DNA from: CAZMVY01 sp964617875
Lineage (GTDB): Bacteria > Planctomycetota > Phycisphaerae > UBA1845 > PWPN01
Direction of reading: 5' to 3'
DNA length: 64,000 bases
NCBI GenBank assembly: GCA_964617875.1
Contig: CAZUAI010000006.1
Span: 1-64,000, forward strand
Shown: one piece after another, positions 26,808-35,291 of the stretch
Position numbering within the stretch: the first letter of the stretch is position 1
Layout: the number at the start of each line of letters is the position of its first letter
The notes under the pieces: generated by a model
What the model was told of the DNA's origin: nothing
The model's database searches: none
The model's input: the letters and a program-made list of their open reading frames with translations, nothing else
Translations under genes and position numbers: made by a program

Positions 26808-28390
26808 TGGGCAGTGTCCCGTGGCAGGTGGCAGGTGCCGGGCGGGGAGGCGCGGCGGCGCATCGCCGCGCGGTGCCCCGCATCCGGCTCCGCCTGCTCC
26901 CTGCTTCGCACTTTGTGTCATTGTCGCTCGTGCTTGCCGCGTGCGTGCGGGCCGCAGCGCCGCCGGCGTCTTCCGCGCCGGCCAGGGATCCCCTGGCGGC
27001 GAAGCAGGAGATCGTCCGCGACCGGATGGCGCAGCTCGAGGACCGCATGTTCCGGCTCATCGAGAAGATCGCCGAGAGCGAACCGGACCAGGCGGAACGG
27101 CTCCGGCAGGCCCTGCGGAAGTCGCGCGAGCTGCTGGTGCGCCGGCACATGGACGAAGTCGTCCGGCTGCTCGATGAGCGGAACCTGACCGAGGCGTCGG
27201 ACCGGCAGAAGGCGCTGGTGCGCGACCTGAACGCGATCCTCAAGCTGCTGATGGAGAACACGGCGGACGCCGAGGAGCGCCGCAAGGCGATGGAGTCGCT
27301 GAAGGCGTTCGGCGAGCGGATCGCGAAGCTGCTCGAAGAGCAGCGTGCGCACCAGAAGGCCCTGCAGGATCTGCAGCGCCGGGGGGCGGAGCGATGGCCG
27401 TCCGAGTCGCCGCGATTGGCCGACGGGCAGCGAGCAACGGCGGAGAAGGCCGGCAAACTCGCGCAGGACATGTCGGGGAAACCCGACGGCCGGGAAGACG
27501 GCGTGCAGAGCCGGCCCGCGTCCCGGCCGGGCAGCACGCCCGCGTCCCGCCCCGCCCGCGACGCCGCGCCGCCGCCCGCCGCGGGCCAGGAGAACGTCGA
27601 GAAGGCGCAGCGGCACATGGAGAACGCCTCGCGGGGCCTCGAGCAGAACAGGCCCGGCGACGCCGAATCCGAGCAGCAGAAGGCAATCGACCAGCTCGAA
27701 GAGGCGAAGAGACAGCTCGAGGACACGCTGAACCAGTTGCGCCGCGAGCAGCAGGAGGAGATCCTCCGGGCGATGGAGGACCGCTTCCGCGAGATGCTTG
27801 CCAGACAGCTCCAGATCAACCAGGGGACCGTGGACCTGGACAAGAAGGGCGTCTCGCGTTGGACCCGCACCGAGGAACTCCAGGCCGGCACGTTCAGCCA
27901 GGGCGAGCGCGACCTGGCCGCCGACGCGACCAGGGCGCTGACCATCCTCCGCCAGGAGGGAACCACGCTCGTCTTCCCGCAGATCGTCGAGCAGCTCGCG
28001 GCCGACCTCAACGACGCGGGCGAGCGGATCCGCTCGAGGGACGTCGGCCCCGCCACGCAGCAGCTTCAGCAGGACATCGTGCAGACGTTGAACGAGCTGA
28101 TCGAGGCCGTGCAGCAGATGCGGAAGAAGATCCAGGCGGGCGAGGCCCCCGGAAGCCCGCCCGGAGGCCCGGAGCAGGCGCCGCCGTTGCTGCCCGAATC
28201 GGCCGAACTCAAGCTGCTCCGCGCGTGCCAGGTCCGCATCAACCGCGAGACGGAGGCGTTCAACAGGGACCTCGGCGGCGAAAAATCGCTGACGCCCGAG
28301 GACGCGAAGCGCCTCAAGCGCATCGCCGACCGCCAGAAGGACGTCGCGCGCATGGCGGAAGAGCTGAACGAGCGGACGGCAGACCGGTAG
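26804..28390 (+). CDS. coiled-coil protein of unknown function, partner of the upstream membrane protein
   Basis: This 528-residue protein has a hydrophobic N-terminal segment (FVSLSLVLAACVRAAAPP) that may be a signal sequence with a lipobox-like LAAC. Long Glu/Arg/Gln-rich coiled coils (residues 60-200 and 265-330) are separated by a Pro/Ala/Ser-rich linker with short SRPxxxP repeats. The C-terminal half is helical. It begins with GTG/ATG inside the end of the DUF4175-like gene. No catalytic motif is seen. The pair may build a periplasm-spanning or envelope-stabilising structure; this is inference. Confidence 0.65.
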   Translation: MMGSVPWQVAGAGRGGAAAHRRAVPRIRLRLLPASHFVSLSLVLAACVRAAAPPASSAPARDPLAAKQEIVRDRMAQLEDRMFRLIEKIAESEPDQAERLRQALRKSRELLVRRHMDEVVRLLDERNLTEASDRQKALVRDLNAILKLLMENTADAEERRKAMESLKAFGERIAKLLEEQRAHQKALQDLQRRGAERWPSESPRLADGQRATAEKAGKLAQDMSGKPDGREDGVQSRPASRPGSTPASRPARDAAPPPAAGQENVEKAQRHMENASRGLEQNRPGDAESEQQKAIDQLEEAKRQLEDTLNQLRREQQEEILRAMEDRFREMLARQLQINQGTVDLDKKGVSRWTRTEELQAGTFSQGERDLAADATRALTILRQEGTTLVFPQIVEQLAADLNDAGERIRSRDVGPATQQLQQDIVQTLNELIEAVQQMRKKIQAGEAPGSPPGGPEQAPPLLPESAELKLLRACQVRINRETEAFNRDLGGEKSLTPEDAKRLKRIADRQKDVARMAEELNERTADR

Positions 28391-28447
28391 TCCCGTGGTC
28401 GGCCGGTTGCGTTGATCGCGGCGCCGGCGCCGTGCCGGCATCCCGCG

Positions 28448-28464
28448 GCAGGCCGGAGGCCTGC
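28448..28464. repeat. palindrome GCAGGCC-gga-GGCCTGC
   Basis: Perfect 7-bp arms lie in the gap between convergent genes. It belongs to the same class as the palindromes at 40238-40282 and 62874-62890. Confidence 0.5.
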
Positions 28465-28483
28465 ACGGCAATGCGGCGCGCCG

Positions 28484-28681
28484 TTACCTGGCCTGAAGCG
28501 TCGTCCGGATCTCGCCGACCTTCTGCGTTTCGGTCTTCAGCTCGGAGATGAACTCGGCCAGCATCCGGCGGACGGCCGGATCGACCGTCTGCTCCTGAAG
28601 CCGGGCGTAGAGGTTCATCATCCGCTCCTGGCTCGAGCCCAGCTCGAAGAGATACCGCTGAAACGTGCCCTTAGAGAACAT
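28484..28681 (-). CDS. small helical protein, unknown function
   Basis: This 65-residue all-helical protein starts MFSKGTFQRYLFELGSSQER. It overlaps the end of the upstream 77-residue gene by 11 nt and is the last gene of the glycosyltransferase operon. Helices rich in Met, Glu and Leu with no Cys suggest a small adaptor or the second half of a ferritin-like bundle, but I do not recognise a family. Confidence 0.55.
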   Translation of the reverse strand: MFSKGTFQRYLFELGSSQERMMNLYARLQEQTVDPAVRRMLAEFISELKTETQKVGEIRTTLQAR

Positions 28682-28904
28682 CCGATTCGCTCCATGTGAG
28701 GCGGTCGAGAATCTCCCTGATGCGCCGCGCCCGCCGTTCGGGGGCGGCGGCGATGGCGTTCAGGGCTTCCGTCGCCCGCCGCCGTTCATTCTCCGGGAGC
28801 CCGCTCCAGGCGAACGTGCTGACGATGTTCCGCGCGCACAACGCCGACGCGTTCTCCGAGGCGATCGCGTCATTCAATGCATGGATCAGATCCTGCTTGC
28901 TCAT
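28671..28904 (-). CDS. small ferritin-like/helical protein
   Basis: This 77-residue protein starts at ATG 28904, which overlaps the glycosyltransferase stop by ATGA. LIHALNDAIASENASALCARNIV resembles the first helix of rubrerythrin/ferritin-like proteins with a Glu in a helical face, but the second iron-ligand helix is not convincing. Coupling to the GT2 gene and to the 65-residue gene shows a conserved-looking three-gene operon. Function unknown. Confidence 0.55.
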   Translation of the reverse strand: MSKQDLIHALNDAIASENASALCARNIVSTFAWSGLPENERRRATEALNAIAAAPERRARRIREILDRLTWSESDVL

Positions 28905-30511
28905 GTCGGCACCACCTTCCATTCCAGGCCCGCAGGGGTGTCCTGCGGCACCTCGTACGGCGCGGCCTCGTGGAAGTAGAACACGGACCAGAACACCGCA
29001 AAATGCACGCCCGCCCAGAACGCGTTGATCCCGGCGGCATGGTCGCGCTCAAAGATCAACCGGCACGTGCCCCAGACGAACACGCTGAAACTCGCGACAC
29101 AGATGAGGACCTGCGGCCAGAAGGCCCGCAGCGGCGTATGGCTCCCGGCGCCCTTGGGCGTGACGCCGAAGTTCGTGCGGACGCCGAAGAGGACGGCCAG
29201 CGCCGCCGCCGCATGAACCGGGGCCGCCAGCATCCCGAGCAGCTGTCCCTCGATCATCTGGTCGAGCGTGTAGTGCCGGTGCCGCAGGCCGCCGACGAAC
29301 ACCAGCACCGCGAACACCAGGTAGGGCAGGAACGCGGCGGCGTAGATCTCCGGCCGCACGAAATAGCTCGGGATTCCGAATGCGATGTACAGGAACGGGC
29401 AGAGCATCAGGATCAGATACGCCCACCCGACCAGGTAGAACGAACCCGACAGCCCGTAGTCGACCCACTGCCACAGGCTCAGGCTCCGCGGGGCCGTGAC
29501 CAGCAGCTTGAGCAGCCGCACGCCCACGCCGAGCGTCCCGCGGGCCCACCGGTACTGCTGGCGGAAGTAGGCGGCGAGGCTCTCGGGGCCCAGCCCCATG
29601 ACATAGGTCTCGCCGTAGTAGAGCGACTTCCAGCCGGCGATGTGCAGCTTGACGGACGTGGCGAAGTCCTCGGTGACCGAGGACTCGTCGAGCCCGCCGA
29701 CGCTCACGAGCGCCTCGCGGCGGAAAACGACGTTCGTCCCGCAGCAGAACGCGGTGCCGGACGACGCCTTGGCCTCGCAGATGTATTCGTAGAAGACGGC
29801 CTGCTGCGATCCGGCGGCGGCCGCGACGCGGTTCTCATTCGTATTCGCGTAGAACTGCGGGGTCTGGACGAAGGCCAGCTTCGGGTCGGCTTCGAGCAGC
29901 GGCACGATGCGGTTCAGGAAGAACGGCATGGGGCACTGGTCGGCGTCGAAGACGGCCACGTACTTGCCCTTGAGCTGCTTGAGGCAGTCGTTGATGATGC
30001 CCGCCTTGGCTCCGTGCCGCTCCTCGCGCCGGAAGAGCCGCACGTTGAACTCGCGGGCCAGCTCGCCGGCCTCGCGGACAAACTTCGCGTCCGAGGAATC
30101 GTCGAGGAGCCACACGGTCTTGCGCGGATAGGACAGGCCCGTCAGCGCGATGAGCGTGCGTTCCAGCACCTCCCGCGGCTCGTGGCGGGCGGCGATCAGA
30201 ATGTCCACCTCCGGGAAGTCCTGCGGGTCCTTGAGGATGGCCGCCGGGACCGTCGGGCGGCGCCGCAAGGCGCGGACAACGCTGACCATGTAGCCAAAGG
30301 CGTGCAGCAGGACGAAGCTCTCGGCCAGGAGCAGCGCAATCGAGACCGCGATGTCGCGGCCCGCGTAATCCGCCCGGCCGACGAGGACGACGCGAACGGT
30401 CCAGTACATTGCCATCGTCGCCATCGCGATGAAGCCGATGGCAATGAACAACGTGTCCCAGCCCGTGGCCCGGGTGTGTCTCTGGAATGTGCCGTCAGTG
30501 CGTGTCTGCAT
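28901..30511 (-). CDS. cellulose synthase-like glycosyltransferase (GT2), membrane-bound
   Basis: This processive-type GT2 enzyme has 536 residues. Two N-terminal membrane helices precede the catalytic domain, which shows the D,D,D,QxxRW set: DDSSD, FDADQCP, SVTEDF and QQYRWARG. At least four helices follow at the C-terminus. There is no PilZ domain. The family makes beta-linked polysaccharides such as cellulose; the sugar is unknown. ATG 30511 follows GGAGGCGGAG and is preferred over ATG 30526. It leads an operon with two tiny genes. Confidence 0.87.
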   Translation of the reverse strand: MQTRTDGTFQRHTRATGWDTLFIAIGFIAMATMAMYWTVRVVLVGRADYAGRDIAVSIALLLAESFVLLHAFGYMVSVVRALRRRPTVPAAILKDPQDFPEVDILIAARHEPREVLERTLIALTGLSYPRKTVWLLDDSSDAKFVREAGELAREFNVRLFRREERHGAKAGIINDCLKQLKGKYVAVFDADQCPMPFFLNRIVPLLEADPKLAFVQTPQFYANTNENRVAAAAGSQQAVFYEYICEAKASSGTAFCCGTNVVFRREALVSVGGLDESSVTEDFATSVKLHIAGWKSLYYGETYVMGLGPESLAAYFRQQYRWARGTLGVGVRLLKLLVTAPRSLSLWQWVDYGLSGSFYLVGWAYLILMLCPFLYIAFGIPSYFVRPEIYAAAFLPYLVFAVLVFVGGLRHRHYTLDQMIEGQLLGMLAAPVHAAAALAVLFGVRTNFGVTPKGAGSHTPLRAFWPQVLICVASFSVFVWGTCRLIFERDHAAGINAFWAGVHFAVFWSVFYFHEAAPYEVPQDTPAGLEWKVVPT

Positions 30512-30697
30512 TCTCTCCGCCTCCATACAGCGGCCGGGGACACGGCCGCATCGCGCGACCTCGGTCCCGGTATCCTATTCTTTCCATTCACATGGGCGCC
30601 AGGCAAGCGTGAAACCCACGAAAAACCGGCGAAACCGCGGGAGAAGCGGTTATCGGACCATAAGGACCGGCATTACCGGCCGTGTCCGATTTGCGAA

Positions 30698-31804
30698 TCA
30701 AGGGGATGCGACGTGATCGGACGAAGAACCGGGCGGAGCCGGTTCGGCGGGTACGGGGGCGTCGAACGGCGACTCCTGCTTTTTCAGGATCTGGACGATC
30801 GCCGTGGCGGCGGCCAGTTGCGTGCGCGGGTCCGTCGGGTCTTCCATGCACTCGCGCAACCGGCCAAGGGCCTCGGGCTTTCCGATCGCGCCCAGCGCAA
30901 AGGCCGCCATGGTGCGAACACGCATGATCTGGTTCCGCGGTGGGTCGTTGGGCAGCTTGGGGTTCGGGTTGTTCCAGCGGAGCGCGGCCATGGCGAGCGC
31001 GAAGCCGTCGTCGTAGCCGAGCAGCCCGAGGGATTGCGCGGCGGCCAGCCGCGATTCCAGGTGAGGCGCATCCTTCAGGCACGCCTGGAGAATGCTGGCA
31101 GCGGAGGCATCGCCCGTCCGTCCCAGAGCATCGAGCGCGAAGGCCTGCCGGTCGCCGAGGCTCCCGCCGGCGTAGTAGCTCAATTCCTGGATCGCCTGCT
31201 TGTCGCCAAGCAGGGCCATCGCCTCGAGCGCCTGGAGCCGGACGCTGTCGTCCTTGTCTTCCCTGGCCTTCTTCAGGACGACCACTGCGCCGGGCTCGCC
31301 CAGGCGGCCGAGGGCGAGGACGGCGTTTCGACGGACCGCCGCGTTGGGGTTGAGACGAACGATCTCGTCGAACTCCTTGATGAAACCGGGATCGCCCAGC
31401 CGCCGGAGGGCGAACATCGCCGCCACGCGTACATTCGGGTCCGGGTCCGCCAGGCGAAGGCGAATCAGCGTTTCGGAGGGCCTGTGGCGGACCGAACCGA
31501 GGGCCATCAGGGCGGCGAACCGCACGCCGGGCGAATCATCGCGGAGCGCCTCGCGAAACCAGGTCGCGGCCTTCTCGCCTGCGGTCTTCTGCAGCGACTC
31601 GATGGCTTGCGCCCGGATGAGGGGGTTTTCGCGATACGTCGCCGCCCGCGTGATGTATCGCTGGGCGAGGGCCCGAAGCTCCGTCGGCCCCGCCGCGGGT
31701 TGCGGCGCGCAGCCGCCGCACAGCGCGGCGGCCGCGGTCATCGACGCCACGAGCGACCCCGTCAGTACGGAGTACCGAGTGCGGAGTGCGGAGTGTCGCT
31801 TCAC
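30698..31804 (-). CDS. HEAT-repeat protein, probably exported
   Basis: This protein of about 368 residues is made largely of HEAT-like helical repeats (RFAALMALGSV, VRVAAMFALRRLGDPG, VRRNAVLALGRLGEPG, VRLQALEAMALLGD), a protein-binding scaffold. The N-terminus has a hydrophobic stretch ending LCGGC, a weak lipobox. The start is unclear: GTG 31804 gives a normal signal sequence, while ATG 31855 or 31858 would begin inside a repeat-derived region overlapping the lnt 3' end. It lies directly downstream of lnt and may be co-transcribed with it. Confidence 0.7.
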   Translation of the reverse strand: MKRHSALRTRYSVLTGSLVASMTAAAALCGGCAPQPAAGPTELRALAQRYITRAATYRENPLIRAQAIESLQKTAGEKAATWFREALRDDSPGVRFAALMALGSVRHRPSETLIRLRLADPDPNVRVAAMFALRRLGDPGFIKEFDEIVRLNPNAAVRRNAVLALGRLGEPGAVVVLKKAREDKDDSVRLQALEAMALLGDKQAIQELSYYAGGSLGDRQAFALDALGRTGDASAASILQACLKDAPHLESRLAAAQSLGLLGYDDGFALAMAALRWNNPNPKLPNDPPRNQIMRVRTMAAFALGAIGKPEALGRLRECMEDPTDPRTQLAAATAIVQILKKQESPFDAPVPAEPAPPGSSSDHVASP

Positions 31805-31850
31805 GTCTCCGCTCTCCAACTCAGCACTGGGCGCTTGGCACTTCGCACGA
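31763..31850. repeat. 7-bp tandem repeats CGGAGTG and related low-complexity sequence
   Basis: Four near-identical 7-mers (CGGAGTA, CCGAGTG, CGGAGTG, CGGAGTG) run from 31768 to 31795, followed by related text such as CAGCACTGGGCGCTTGGCAC. The array covers the junction of lnt and the HEAT gene and encodes the last Lnt residues and the predicted N-terminus of the HEAT protein. It looks like an inserted simple repeat. Confidence 0.65.
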
Positions 31851-33875
31851 GTCATCATTTCTTGTCCGCCTGCGCCAGTTTGCCCGCAATCGCGAGGCGA
31901 AGGCATCCAGCAGGCATGCCAGACCCGCCGCCGCGCACGCGACGGCGAGCCAGTCGCCGACACGACTGTAGAGCGTGTGCCGCGAATCGATCTTCAGCTC
32001 GGCCACGCTGTATCCGCTCACGCCCTGCCAGGGGCGCTTGCCCGGCTGCTCGACGACGCCGTGGATGGTCCCGTCCGGGTCGATGAACCCGCTGACGCCG
32101 GTGTTGACGGCCCGGGCGACGGCAACGCGGTTCTCCACGGCCCGGAACGCGCAGCAGACGAGGTGCTGCGGCAGCTCCGTGCTGTGCTGGAACCATCCGT
32201 CGTTGCTGATGTTCAGGAGGAAATCCACCCGTTTGCGCCCGTCCGCGTCCGTGACGAACTGCCGGATCAGCTGCGGGATGACGTCTTCGTAGCAGATCGG
32301 CACGGCAAAGCGGTATCGGCGCCCGGGGCGTGAGGGCGCGTGCATCTCGAAGATCTTGTGTTCCCGGCCGAAGCTGAGCGAGTACTCCTCGCCGCCGGCG
32401 CCCCACGGCGTAAGCGAGTTCAGCCAGCGGTAGACCGAATGGAGCCGGCCGTAGCGGAACGGCACGTACTCGCCGAACAGGACGAGGTGGATCTTGTCGT
32501 ACCGATGCGGCTCCGCGCATCCGGCTGCGCCGGGCGGCGGCGATGCGGTGTCGCCGGGGCTGTACATGAACGCGCTGTTGAACCGCTCGTAGCGGGGATA
32601 GATCCGTGTGGGGTGCGGCTCATAGGACACGCTGCCGACGACGAGGTAGGCGTTCTCTTTGACGGCGGTACGGCAGAAGAGTTCGTGGCAGGCCAGCGAA
32701 AACGGCATCGGCGGCGAGGGCGGCTCCGATTGGACGGCGTTCGCCGACGGCTCGAACGGCAGGATCTGGTAGCGGTCGAGGTCGTGGGCGAAGCGAAGCT
32801 GGAACGAACGCGGGCCGAGATCGCGAGCCTCTTTGTTCAGGTACATGGTCCAGGGCGTCTCGGGCAGGAGGAACAGGTCGGGATCCTGGTCGGCCGCGGC
32901 GCGGAGGAGATCCATGTAGGCCTCGGCTTTCTTCCACGGCGGGGGCTCGTTTCGCAACTCCTCCTCCGTGGGTTCGGGCGTGAGCAGGTAGTCGCCCTGG
33001 AGGACGGCCACCTTCGGCCCCGGGGCGAGCGTCCGCTCGGACAGGCGGAAGCGGCCGTAGGCAATCGTGGCGACGAGGAGCACGGCCGCGACAGTCGTTG
33101 AGGCGAGAACCCGCCGTCGCGCCGCGCCCGCCTCGCGGCCGATCGCGCGGCCGCGGAGCACCCGCTCCAGGATGACATCGCACAACCACCCGTTTATCGC
33201 CGCCAGGACGAAGCTGACGCCGAGCGCGCCGGCCAGATCGCTGATCTGGATCATCGTCAGGAGGCGGTACTGGCTGTGGCCCAGAAGGAACCACGGAAAC
33301 GCGATCGCCGTGCGCGACCGTGCCAGCTCCGTCATCGTCCAGACCACGGGGACGGCGAACACCAGCAGCACGCCCCGGCGCCGATACGCATGGCGGATGG
33401 CCCAGCACGCGACGAGGAAGTGCAGCCCGCTCCAGATGGAGAGGACGACGTAGCCCGGAAAGGTGCTGAAGCGCAGCCACCGCAGGTTGATGAGGAAGAA
33501 CCCCAGGCCGAGCAGGTAACTGGCGATGTAGACCACGCGGGGCCGTCGTCCGGCGCAGACGGCGACAACCCACGGAACGAGGCAGACGTACCCCAGCGGC
33601 CAGGCCGCCCACGGGGCGAAGATGAGGCAGAGGCAGACGAGCGAGGCCGCCGTCAGCGCCCACACCGGCCGGCGCCGGGCGATCGGGCCGGCGCTCTCCG
33701 GCGGTTGCCCGCGCACGGCGGGGCCGGCCGGCGCGCGGCCTGCCCTCGGCCCGGACGGGCCCGGCTTGGGCTTTCGAGTTGCGTCGGAACGTCTGCTGAT
33801 ACCCGGGCGCCCTCGCACATCCTCGTTCCCGGCGGACCCGCCACTCCCGGAGTCCACCCCCAACCGGGACCGCAC
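31821..33875 (-). CDS. lnt: apolipoprotein N-acyltransferase
   Basis: Lnt adds the third acyl chain to lipoproteins in the inner membrane. The 684-residue protein has an Arg/Pro-rich cytoplasmic N-terminus, about six membrane helices (residues 72-260), a periplasmic nitrilase-fold domain and a last helix. The catalytic triad is Glu339 (LPETPW), Lys461 (YDKIHL) and Cys528 (PICYED). GTG 33875 is supported by a TTGACG-17-CACAAT promoter whose +1 is 8 nt upstream. The final residues come from a simple repeat, so the stop may have been moved. It implies triacylated lipoproteins, in line with the TolC and small lipoproteins at 46-48 kb. Confidence 0.9.
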   Translation of the reverse strand: MRSRLGVDSGSGGSAGNEDVRGRPGISRRSDATRKPKPGPSGPRAGRAPAGPAVRGQPPESAGPIARRRPVWALTAASLVCLCLIFAPWAAWPLGYVCLVPWVVAVCAGRRPRVVYIASYLLGLGFFLINLRWLRFSTFPGYVVLSIWSGLHFLVACWAIRHAYRRRGVLLVFAVPVVWTMTELARSRTAIAFPWFLLGHSQYRLLTMIQISDLAGALGVSFVLAAINGWLCDVILERVLRGRAIGREAGAARRRVLASTTVAAVLLVATIAYGRFRLSERTLAPGPKVAVLQGDYLLTPEPTEEELRNEPPPWKKAEAYMDLLRAAADQDPDLFLLPETPWTMYLNKEARDLGPRSFQLRFAHDLDRYQILPFEPSANAVQSEPPSPPMPFSLACHELFCRTAVKENAYLVVGSVSYEPHPTRIYPRYERFNSAFMYSPGDTASPPPGAAGCAEPHRYDKIHLVLFGEYVPFRYGRLHSVYRWLNSLTPWGAGGEEYSLSFGREHKIFEMHAPSRPGRRYRFAVPICYEDVIPQLIRQFVTDADGRKRVDFLLNISNDGWFQHSTELPQHLVCCAFRAVENRVAVARAVNTGVSGFIDPDGTIHGVVEQPGKRPWQGVSGYSVAELKIDSRHTLYSRVGDWLAVACAAAGLACLLDAFASRLRANWRRRTRNDDSCEVPSAQC

Positions 33876-33889
33876 AGGCTGATCCGCGG

Positions 33890-33918
33890 ATTGTGCCGAA
33901 GCGCGGCCGGACCGTCAA
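33890..33918 (-). promoter_or_regulatory. predicted promoter of lnt
   Basis: On the minus strand TTGACG (33913-33918), 17 nt, CACAAT (33890-33895); +1 is near 33883, eight bases before GTG 33875. The same -10 variant is seen at the GT9 gene. Confidence 0.5.
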
Positions 33919-33943
33919 GCGAAGAAGATGCCGAGGGGGCACC

Positions 33944-34567
33944 TTATACGCACGCCGGGAACAGCTCCACATGCACGGGCCTCTCGTCCACGCGGAGGCA
34001 GGCGCCGACGGTTTGCGGCGACTCGATGCGGATGTCGTCGCCGAGGCCGGGCGACTTGAATCGATCGAGTCTGGCCTTCGCCGCCGAGCGGAGCCAGTCG
34101 ATCACCGCCGTGCGATCGACCCCAGCGGTCGAGTCAGCGGACTCCATCGCGTCGATCGCATACGACTTCGCCAGCTTGGGCAGAAGCTTCGCCAGCGTCG
34201 ACGGCTTGTCGAAAAGGTCACCCCCGGCGATCCGCCCGCCGAACACGAACACCACCCCGCTGCAACCCTCGGGGACGCGGACCTCGCGGATCGTTTCCTC
34301 GAGCCGGGACTTGTGGTCCTCGTACGCCTGGTCGAGGGCGCGCGACGGCGAGAACGAACCCATCGCAAGCATCTTCCGGTCCACTTCGTTCCAGACCTCG
34401 CCCTGTCTGGACGACGGCCGTCCTTCCCTGCGGTAGCCTTCTGCGGCGTCTTTGCACATCTTGGCTCGGAGGAAGCTGTGTGAGGAACTCCCGCTGCTGC
34501 GGAACGAGTGCGAACGATATCCCCACCGGCTGCTCTCGATACAGGAAACGGTGTTCGAGTGTTGCAT
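33944..34567 (-). CDS. 5'-truncated ARPP-1 (DUF6569)-family protein, possible pseudogene
   Basis: The 207-codon frame matches the C-terminal two thirds of the ARPP-1 family: NTVSCIESSRWGYRS is the VSCxExGRW block, then QGEVWNEVDRK, the GVVFVFGGRIAGGDLFD block and KLAKSYAIDAM. The N-terminal third of the family (the region with GAKQNR) is absent in this frame, which meets a stop 42 nt upstream of the ATG. Another minus-strand frame at about 34660-34690 contains QNR, so a frameshift is possible. Base composition is less GC-rich than in neighbours. I read it as a decaying or truncated gene. The 34568-34905 stretch upstream holds no other gene that I can support. Confidence 0.6.
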   Translation of the reverse strand: MQHSNTVSCIESSRWGYRSHSFRSSGSSSHSFLRAKMCKDAAEGYRREGRPSSRQGEVWNEVDRKMLAMGSFSPSRALDQAYEDHKSRLEETIREVRVPEGCSGVVFVFGGRIAGGDLFDKPSTLAKLLPKLAKSYAIDAMESADSTAGVDRTAVIDWLRSAAKARLDRFKSPGLGDDIRIESPQTVGACLRVDERPVHVELFPACV

Positions 34568-34905
34568 GCCTGTCGGCGAGACGGGCGTCAGCCAGGCAGT
34601 CGGCGTGACTCACGAAGACGCCCGGTGCGACTCGAACAGCCCCCAAGAAACCACGAGAGACGAACCGGTTCTGGAACACGCGGCGCGGAATCCGGTGCAT
34701 CCGGCGTCTGATGCCCCCACTCACGCCCCGACCCGGTTCTGGACGGCTTCCGCCGGCGAGCTGCATCCTTCTGAGGTATCCCGTGCCGACCGGGATCGTC
34801 ACGGGCTTTTCAGGGCCAAATGACCCCATGACGGTGGCGGTATCCCACGGGGTAGCACGTCTGTCAGGCTTTCGTAACCAGCGATTTGTCAACAGCTTGT
34901 GGAAC

Positions 34906-34979
34906 TGGGCGATACTGGACTTGAACCAGTGACCTCTTGCATGTCGAGCAAGCGCTCTAGCCAACTGAGCTAATCGCCC
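34906..34979 (-). tRNA. tRNA-Val (anticodon GAC)
   Basis: The minus strand folds as a full cloverleaf: a 7-bp acceptor stem GGGCGAT/ATCGCCC, D-arm GCTC-GAGC, anticodon stem CTTGC/GCAAG with loop TCGACAT, a 5-nt variable region, and T-arm ACTGG-TTCAAGT-CCAGT. The discriminator is A and CCA is not encoded. The anticodon GAC reads valine codons. Position 33 is C where nearly all tRNAs have U. Confidence 0.93.
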
Positions 34980-35136
34980 TTGTTGTTCACGGCCATTAGA
35001 CCGCATCGACACGGCGGTGTCAACACCTGTTCCGGCTGCCACCGAGGGGGTCGCGCAAATGGCCAGCCTCTGTGTAAGGGCGCAACGTCCTGCATGATAA
35101 GGCGTTGTGTGAATTCGGCCGTGCGGCGACGACGGC

Positions 35137-35178
35137 TTGACGCCGGTCAAGGTGTTCAGCGGCGATCGCCGCAATAAT
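35137..35178 (+). promoter_or_regulatory. CRP/FNR-family (NnrR/DNR-type) operator and class II promoter of hcp
   Basis: TTGAC-gccg-GTCAA (35137-35150) is a perfect palindrome, extended to C...G at 35136/35151. AATAAT (35173-35178) is a good -10 box. The predicted +1 is 35185, which puts the palindrome centre at exactly -41.5, the spacing of class II FNR-type activation. The site type fits NO-responsive NnrR/DNR or HcpR regulators, known controllers of hcp. The rest of 34980-35291 shows nothing else. Confidence 0.7.
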
Positions 35179-35291
35179 GTCGCAACTCGACGTCGGCGGT
35201 TTTGCTGGTACGGTCGTTCGGCCGTCGTCGGCGGTTCGGGTTCGCGGCATGAGCGCCTCGCGGTGCGCGAGGCCGAAAGGAGTAGCAAGGC

